From: Setophaga petechia | Lineage: Eukaryota > Chordata > Aves > Passeriformes > Parulidae | DNA: 64,000 bases | Direction: 5' to 3' | NCBI GenBank assembly: GCA_024362935.1 | Contig: JANCRA010000014.1 | Span: 1,507,001-1,571,000, forward strand | Shown: piece after piece, positions 24,701-33,700 of the stretch | How positions within the stretch are numbered: position 1 is the first letter of the stretch | Layout: each line of letters begins with the position of its first letter | The notes under the pieces: generated by a model | What the model saw: only the letters and a program-made list of their open reading frames with translations | Databases searched by the model: none | Told to the model about the DNA's origin: nothing | Program-made: the position numbers and the translations under genes

Positions 24701-27700
24701 GCTGCAGCTTTAGAGATTCAGGGAATGTTTAAGATTGGACCCTTAGGACATTAACCTGGCCCTGCCAAGCCCAGCACAATTTGAGTTATCTCATGGGGGT
24801 TGGAACTGGATGAGTTTTGAGGTCTGTTCCCTCCAAACCATTCCATGATTGTTACACTGTATTAGGAAGATGAATGGATAGAAATAACCCATTTTTCCAA
24901 AAATCAAACCAAGCTTTTCAGTCTTTGCTGAAGTGGCTGCTGAAGGGGGGATCCCTCAAGATGCTGCAAGACCCAGAGGCAGCAGTGCCATGTGCAGCTC
25001 CCTGGGGTCCTGGGTGAGGCAGGACAAGTCCTTCCTCTTCCTCACACTGCTCCCTGCATGTCCTGGAGCCTGCCTGCAAACAGTGCCAGCAGAAGGAGCT
25101 GCTCCTGCACTGAAGGATGGCTCAGGCAAGTCCAGGCAGGTCCTGGCAGGTGTGGGCACAGGTCTGGCACTGCTGAGCTCCCTGCCCATTGATCCCTTGT
25201 GGTGCTGCCCCCCTGCCCTCAGCTGCTCTGGGAATGCCCCCCCAGCATGGCTGGGAATTCTCCTCCTGCTGCTGCTGCTGCTCCTCATCTTCTGCCAAGG
25301 GACACAGCTGTGTTTGCTCCTTGGCCTTCAAATATCCTGGAATCACAGAGTGTTGAGGGCTGAGGGTTCCAGAGCTCATCCAGTGCAATCCCCTGGCAGG
25401 GCAGGGTCACCTGGAGCAGGTGACAAAGGTGACACACACAGCAGGCAAGCTACAGTTCAGTTACTGCTACCCATTCTTTTCATTTTTGGAAAAAGAGATT
25501 ATTTCTATGCACTCATTTCCTAAACCAGAATCACAGAATCCTGGAATGGGTTGGGATGGAAGGACCTCAAAGCTCATCCAGTGCCCCCCTGCCATGGCAG
25601 GGACACCTCAAACTGTCCCAGGGTGTCCAAGCCCTGTCCAGCCTGGCCTTGGGCACTGCCAGGGATGCAGGGGCAGCCCCAGCTGCTCTGGGCACCTGTG
25701 CCAGGGCCTGCCCACCCTGCCAGGGAACAATTCCTGATTCCCAATTCCCAATCTCCCATCCATCCCTGCCCTCTGGCAGTGGCAGCCATTCCCTGTGTCC
25801 TGTCCCTCCATGCCTTGTCCCCAGTCCCTCTCCTGGAGCCCCTCTGGGCCCTGTGTAGGAGTCACCTCATCCCTGGTGGTGAGAGGGGAGCCCTTTGTGC
25901 CTTCTTGTCACCCAGGTCAGTGCAGGCTGGGGACAGAAAATCTCCTTTTTTATAGCTCTGAACCTTAACCTGTGACCAGGAGTGTTTGTGGGGCAGCACA
26001 GAAAGCAGAAGCATTTCCCTGACTCTGAGCAGGGCTTTGTTTCCTCCCTGCATGCAATAACTGCCCTTGTTACCAAATTTATCCAAATGCAGAACTAAAA
26101 GATCTGATAGGTTTTTTCCTAGGCCAGATTCTGTTATCTTTGGGCTGTGGTGTGTGTGCTGAGTACCACAGAGGGAACTTGTTTCTGCATTGTGACAAAT
26201 TCAGCAAAATTATCTGTTGGTACCATCTTCACCAGCAGTTGTCAGTTTTATTATCTGAGTCAGATTATTGTTTATACAGACATTTACTGAAATACTGCAT
26301 AATGATTATCTATATAAATATTTTATATTTATATTTATAAATTTAGCCATATATAAATATGTATTTATATATATATATATCTAAAAAGCAAAGCTGGCAC
26401 AGCTGAAAATACAGTTAGTAAAATACCTAATGCAGCCTGAAGTAGAAATAGTGTTTTGAAGCCAAGGAATTTATTTCAGAAATCTCTAAAATGCTGCCAG
26501 TTTGAGCCAGAGGTGCAAAGCTTAGTAACAAGTGAGGACAGGGTAAGTACAGCCTGCTCACACCTTGTTGTTACTCCAGGTTTGTAGCAGCTCCTGCTCT
26601 GAGCAATGAGTTTATTGAATTATGAACATCAAAATTCCTGTGTTTTACTTAGGGCAATGGATTTTACTATTATGGAAGAAAATGGAAGTGATAAGGCTTG
26701 GTTGATGAACATAATGATTTTAGAACACATTAATTAAGAAGAGAGCTCACAAGTGCCTATTTCGAGCAGATGGAAAATTCAGGAAATCATCAGAGAGGTA
26801 ATTGCAGTGGTTATGGAGCCAGAAAAAAAAAAAAAAAACCAAAAAGGGAAGGAGCTCCTGAAGGGAAGCTAAAGGGGAAAGAAAGGATCTGACAGAAAAG
26901 TTGCCAGTCTCACCTCAGTGCTCAGGGCACAAACCTGGCTGTGGGGAGGAGAGAGAAGGTGCAAAACAGGGGGAAAATGTGAATTATACCAGAGAGCAGG
27001 GATTGTGCCTGGGGGAGATGCTGACTCCTCATCCTGGAAAGGAGGGAATGGCCCCAGCTGCATTGCAGGGCTGAATTAGCAGCTGCCACAGCAGAGGGGA
27101 CACTAAAATGTGGAAATTGTGGCTGAGGAGCCTCAGAGGTGGCAATGACAACCATGGAGCACCAGGCACGCTGGGAATGGCTGCAGCAAGGTGGGGAGAA
27201 GCAGGGGAGCCAGGGGGGGCTGGTACAAAATAAATAAAACCCACCTGAGGAGGAGAATCCTCAGCCTGGACACTGGGCATGGGCACAAACACCTCTGGCT
27301 GCCCTTTGCCAGGGGCTGGGGCCAGCCTGGAGCTCCTGCTTCATGAACCCACAGCCCTCAGGAGCTCTGGGTGGAGCCATGCTGCTCCATGAAAAGGAGT
27401 GTTGGGAGAAAAACCCTGCATGAACCAGCTGGGGAAAATGCAAAATGCAGTTTGGCATGGATGCCATCATCTTCATCATCATCATCTCCACAGACAGGCC
27501 CAGGGCCCACAGCCCTCAGGAGCTCTGGGTGGAGCCATGCTGCTCCATGAAAAGGAGTACTGGGAGAAAAACCCTGCATGAACCAGCTGGGGAAAATGCA
27601 AAATGCAGTTTGGCATGGATGCCATCATCTTCATCACCATCATCTCCACAGACAGGCCCAGGCAGTGCTGCAGCCACAAGAAAGTGGCCTGAAGAGCACA

Positions 27701-30700
27701 GAACATCAATTGTGATTCAGGAATAGCACTGAAAATGGAAGTTCAGGAACAGCACAGGAGCAGCCAGCAGCAGGATCAGTGGACAGCTGTTATTTCTGTC
27801 ACCTGTTCCCCCCCAGATGAAGGCTTCACCCCTCACTCCACCTTCATCCCCTTTGCCCTGTCAGTGCTGGGGTTCCTGGCACTGAAATCCAGGATTCTGG
27901 GGGCTGGGGAGAAAACTTCCCTGAACAGAGGTGAGCAGTGGAGGATCAGCACCACCTCATCTCCTTGCTGCAAGGAGTGTGCTGATCATCACAGCTTGGG
28001 CTCTCCCACCCTGGAGGTTTTCCAGCCTGGGTGATTCTGGAATTCCAAGGTTTCCTGTGGCCACGTGCCCCTCGTGCCTCCAGGGATGCATCTGGGCCCA
28101 AAATGCTGCTGGAGCAGAGGAGACTCAGGGCAGGGACCACCTTCAGCCTTTGGTTCCTCATTTGTTTTCCTTTGGCTCCTCTGAGGCTCTCCAGTAATTC
28201 CAGCAGCAGAGCCCCAAACCTGTCTCTGCCTCCTGCATTGTGCAGACCTGAAATTGCAAATAAACTTGATAATAGAAGAGAGGAACTGAGGAAGACTGAG
28301 TAATAAGACAAGATCAAGACTTGGATACCACGGTGCTGCGAAGCCTCAAAGCACTGATAACAGATAAAATCAAATTATCAGAATCTGGGTGTATTTCAGA
28401 ATTAAAAAGAATGGTTTTAATTAAAATAATTCCAGGGGAGAAGGAAGTAAAGTATCATTAGCCACGTTTTATGCTCTTCCCATAACTTCATATCAGTGTG
28501 AGAGCTGCTGTTCCTAGATCCATGGAATGGCTTGGATTGGAAGGGGCCTTTTAAGCTGTGTAAAGCTCATCACCTTTGGCTGCTCCAAGCCCTGTCCAGC
28601 CTGGTCTAGAGCCCTTTGTCAGGTTTCTGTGACTCCCATTATGGGAATTTTTATAAAATATCATTCCCATTTTGTCCCAGTCCTCTCAGTTTCCCCAGGG
28701 CCCCATCACTCCCAGGACAGACAGTGTGAATCATGATGTGTAAAACAAACATCCTGAAACCCTGCTGGAAAGGCTCCTGCATTTCTTTGGGTGCTGATCT
28801 ATTTGAGGGTGCATTTCACGATGGCAGGGAGCCATCCCTGCAGGTGGAGCCCCCAGGAGCAGGGCATTAAAGCAGAGCTTGACTCTGGTGAGAGCAGCCC
28901 TGCTCCCTGCAGGCTGGCTTTGCTGGGGTTAAGCAGCAGAGCAGGTTCAGGAGCTGTGGGGGGAGGATGGAGCAGATTGCCAAGGCACAATTACAGTAAA
29001 TGAAGGAAGCACAGCCCACACCTGTGCCTGGGACCCTGCTCTCCAATCCAGCCCTGATTGCATCTCCAGGGGCTTCCCGGAGGTAAAGTGTCAATTAGTG
29101 TAATGACCCTGGACTTTGTCCACTCTGCTCCCTCCTTCTGAGCCTGGAATAATTTCATGGACGCTGGGGGATCTCTTTTAGCAAGCTCCTCACAACACCA
29201 CCTGCTCACCCTCTCCTCCTTGCAGCAGTGCTATTCCCAGCCCTCCTTGCCGGGATTGCTGAGCTGGAATAGGAAATGCAGCTCGCCCTGGAGGCTGCTC
29301 CTCCCAGACAATGGTGCCCAGACACCTGGACAGATAATTCCACCTCTTTGTGGAGCAGGGAATGCAGCAAACCTGGCCCTGCAGCCCAGGAGAGGATGGG
29401 ACTCCAGCTAGGAGAGGTTCCCAGCTCCCTCAACAGCTCTGGCTGATTACCATGAGGTAATTATCCCCATTTTACATGCAAATTCCAGGCACTCTTGCAG
29501 ATTTTGTCTCAAAATGCACTTGCTTAGGGCTGGAGGCAGTTTTAACTCCTGTGCAGTCAGTAAATACTTCACAAATCCATGGATGTGGGATTTTGGAATG
29601 GACAGGAATATCTGAGATAAAACTGAGCCAAGGCAGGACAACCAACCCCCATGGATTGGGGATTCCCATGGAGTCAAGAAAACAAAACCAACCTCCATGG
29701 AGCAGGGATGGATGGACATTGGGAAGGAATTCTGGGCTGTGAGGGTGGGCAGGCCCTGGCACAGGTGCCCAGAGCAGCTGTGGCTGCCCCTGCATCCCTG
29801 GCAGTGCCCAAGGCCAGGCTGGACAGGGCTTGGAGCAGCCTGGGATGGTGGAAAGTGTCCCTGCCATGGCAGGGGGTGGGATGAGATGAGTTTTAAATCT
29901 CCTCCCACCCAGAGATTGTCAGATTCTGTGAAATTCAGGAGCTTCTCAGGATCCTGTGTGTTTCAGGGTGGTCCTTCAGCTGTGTCCAGCAGGATGCAGG
30001 CAGCTGGGTGTGAGAGCAGCAGCTCCAGCTCCTCATCCCACCTTCCCTTCCTGCTCTCCATCAGCACAGCTCAGCCCAGCCCCACCACCAGCCTCTCCCT
30101 GGCTGCCTGCCCAGCTGGGATATTTATAGGCTTTACTGGAAACGCTTGGCACATCGCTGGCCTTCCAAATGTGATTGTTTTGCAAAGAAGGAAATTAGCT
30201 GGAGTGTGGGGCTCTGGCCAGCTCGGCCTGGGAGCAGGGGGAGCCCGAGGTCAGGACCCAGCTGCATTGTTTCTTTTATCTTCACAAGGAATTTGCCGCT
30301 CTCTGAGGGGGTTTTGGTGGTTTTTAAGTGACTCTTAACGTGATGGACAAAGAGAGATCTTTGTTAGGAATCCTGCTTTTTAGAAATACTCGAGATGTTA
30401 GTGAAGTGCACCCTGAGCCACTCCAGCAAAGAGCTGCTGGAGGAATCAGGTGGGTCAGGATCTGGTCATTGTAACCACATTTTGGGGCATGGCAGCTCCC
30501 AGCTTGGAATAATCAAACTGTACTGGAGGAATGTGGATGGGGCAGAACCTCAGCATTTTGTGGAATGTGGGAGGTATTTTTGTCTTGGACAAGGCCCTTC
30601 TATTCTTCTCCTCTCTGTTTGCATAATTTCAGTTCATTTCCTTGGTGGTTGTGGAGTTGAACTGGCCCGGGGTTGTGTTTGAAAGCCTTCCTGAGAACAC

Positions 30701-33700
30701 TCTTGTAAAACAAAATATTGACATTCCCTTCCCTTCCCCACAACGCCCCCGGGGCAGGTGTTCAGGAGAGCCCTTGGGAAAGGGGGAGAGTGGGGAGAGC
30801 TGCTGGCCTCAGGTGGGACAGGCTGGGAGGGCTGCCTGGGGGAATTCCTGTCCTCAGCAGTGTGGGCAGTGTCTGTGGGTCAGATCAGGCTGCTGTCTCT
30901 GCTCAGACACACTCAGGATGGTTCAGGCAGCCGTGGGTCAAAGGATGGGTCTGGACTCCTCGACATTTCAGTCTTCAGATTGTTTATTATTTCTTATCTT
31001 GCAAAGTTTTCCTCTGACCAGCAAGGCTCCAAGGGCACTCTGCCTGCCCCCGGGGTGGTGTTGTGTCTTTATACTACAAACTACCTGTGCAATGTTTACA
31101 ATTCCTTCCCAATACCCATCACCTGTGTTAGACACTGAGCTTCTACTCTAAACCAATCCCCAAGTGCCAACATCACAGCAGAAGATGGAGGCCAAGAAGA
31201 AGAAGAAGGAGAAAGGCTGGACACACCCAGTTCCCTCCATCTTGCCTCCTGAACCCCCATACCAAAAACCCTAAAATTTACTTTTCCACCCTGTGATAAC
31301 TTCACTAATATTCTACTTAAACTGTTGTGGCTTACTGATCTTCATAGAAGGTTGGTAATTTGCTCCACGGGTCAGAATCAAACCCACAGGGGCATTTTGG
31401 GCTCTGTGCCAGGGTCTCTGAGCCCCTGGCAGGGTCTGGGCTGCTCAGGACAGCCAGAGGGATGTGCTGGGTCCTGACATTTGTGCTGTGTCTGGGAAGT
31501 GTCCCTGGATAATCACTGAAGGGACAACCCAGAAATGTCCTTTTATTCATTAAGACAATTCCCTTGGGAACCCACATGAGCTCCTAGCAGATCTGCACGA
31601 GGAGGAAACGTGGAGCAGCAGTTTGGGAGGCTGAGCTGCTCTGGAGCCAGGTGATTTCTGGGGAGGACAAGGCACTGCCACCCTCCTTGCCCTGAGCAGA
31701 GCACCTGCACCCTGCCAGCCTGGCTGGCATCCCCTGCAGAGCCCTGGGCAGCTGGCAGGATGTTTGCACCTCTCCTCCTCCTCCTTGGGGACACCTGAGG
31801 AAGCCCCAGCAGTAACCCCTGTGCTTTCCCCCTGCAGATTTGCCAGTGAGGAGTACCAGCAGGCTGTGGAGCACCTCTCAGGGCTGGTGCAGCAGCACAA
31901 GGCCACCCTGGTGCCAGGCCAGCCCCAGCTGAACGTGTGTGACCGGGCTGTCATGGTGAGTGCCTGCAGCACAGATGCTCTGGGGGGCTCCTTGGGTTGA
32001 AATACTGTTTGTGAAGGTTTCATAAAGTGGCAGTGGTGGGAAGGGATGGAGGAGAGATGCCTGGTCACCTGCTGGTGGCTTCCTTGCTTAGGGACAGGGC
32101 AGATCCTTCTTCTCCTTTCTAATCCCCTTCTGCAGTTCTCAAAATCCTGGAATCCTGGAATCCTGCAGTGGTTTGGGTGGGAAGGGACCTTAGAGCTCAC
32201 CCAGTGCCACCCCTGCCATGGCAGGGACACCTCCCACTGTCCCAGGGTGCCCCAAACCCTGTCCAGCCTGGCCTGGGGCACTGCCAGGGACATCCCCAGC
32301 TGCTCTGGGCACCTGTGCCAGGGCCTGCCCACCCTCCCAGGGAACAATTCCTCATTCCCAATATCCCATCCAGCCCTGCCCTCTTTGTTTTGAGTCTTCT
32401 GAGGGACTGTTCATTTTCAGTGAGGTATCTTTGGTCCTTCTCTGTCTCCTCCAATTCCCCCCATGCCTGAATTTCCCAAAGTCTTTCTTGAATTTGAACT
32501 TTCTCAGTTCTGTTTTCTCTTTCAAGTCTCCTGTTGGAAAGTTACAGTTTGGCTTCCCTGTCAAACCCTGCTTGGTTTGTTGAGAACCTGGGAGAGGAAC
32601 TGGATAATCTGGGGGAGGTTGTCACTTGACAGGAGGTTGTGTATCCGAGGGAATGTGTCTGTGGGCTGACAGACAAAATAGTAACAGGCAAAATCTTCCT
32701 GATAATAAATAAATAAATCATCTCCTGAATCAGTCAGAACCTGCTGCCTCTGGTCTGTCACCAGCAAAGAGCTGTGTCCCCTCAGTAACAAGGCAAAGAT
32801 CTCCCTTAGCTTTGTCCAATTTCTTTATTTTTGGACGTTAAATAGGAAAAAGATTTGAGGGCCCATTGTTTCTGTGTTGTTTTCTTTCCTTATTCAACTT
32901 TTCCCTTAATAAACACTGTTCTGTGTTCCTCTGGGACCTTTTGGATTCAGGCACTGTCCCCAGGGCCTGGCTGCTGCCAGAGGCAGCACTGCAAAGGCAT
33001 TTCTTCCAAAACTGCCTCCCAAATGGCAGGGAGGGCTGGGGGATCCTAGGCCCAGGAGAAATGTTTCAGTCCCAGCAGGAAGCACAGTGAGTTTTCCAGG
33101 ATAACTCCATGGTCACTGCCCCAGCAGATTGCTGCCTTGGAGGGCAGGAATGAAGCTGAGCAAACCTTTAGGGAGTGATTACATTGCTGGGTGGACTGGG
33201 GGCTAAATCTGGTTTTGGGGGATGCTGGGAGATAAAGATAATTTACTGCCACTGTCTCCTGTCACCTGGTGATTTGGTAAAGGTGTTTGTTTGATGTGCT
33301 TGGGAGACAGGAGGAGAATTGTCATTACCTACACACAAACCAAGTGTGGGGAAGTGCTCAAGGAAGTGTCCAAGAGGACCCAGGGAATGGCTCCCAGTGC
33401 CAGAGGGCAGGGCTGGATGGGACATTGGGAATGACGAATTGCTCCCTGTGAGGGTGGGCAGCCCTGGCACAGGTGCCCAGAGCAGCCCCTGGATCCCTGG
33501 CAGTGCCCAGGGCCAGGCTGGACAGGGCTGGGAGCACCCTGGGACAGTGGAGGTGTCCCTGCCATGGCAGGGGTGGCCCTGGATGAGCTTTGAGTCCCTT
33601 CCCACGCAGGCATTGCAGGATTCCAGGACAGCAGCTGGGTCATTGTGCAGCTCCTGCAGGGCAGTGATGGAGGCAGGAGCAGGGAGGTGTTTGCAGCCCA

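Larger units (their letters stand above)
22318..31837 (+). other. GALNS: GALNS intron 12
   Basis: About 9.5 kb. It holds an inverted-repeat pair built around CR1 (23410-23858 and 25341-25860), a CR1 at 24745-24856, an AT microsatellite near 26300-26385, a 158-bp tandem duplication (27349-27664), CR1 copies at 28505-28625 and 29700-29932, and a large inverted LTR (30891-31479). No coding sign. Confidence 0.8.

Noticed and set aside
32690..32990. Possible additional LTR in GALNS intron 13
   Set aside because: AATAAA-like runs are present, but I found neither TG/CA ends nor a target duplication, so it is not called.
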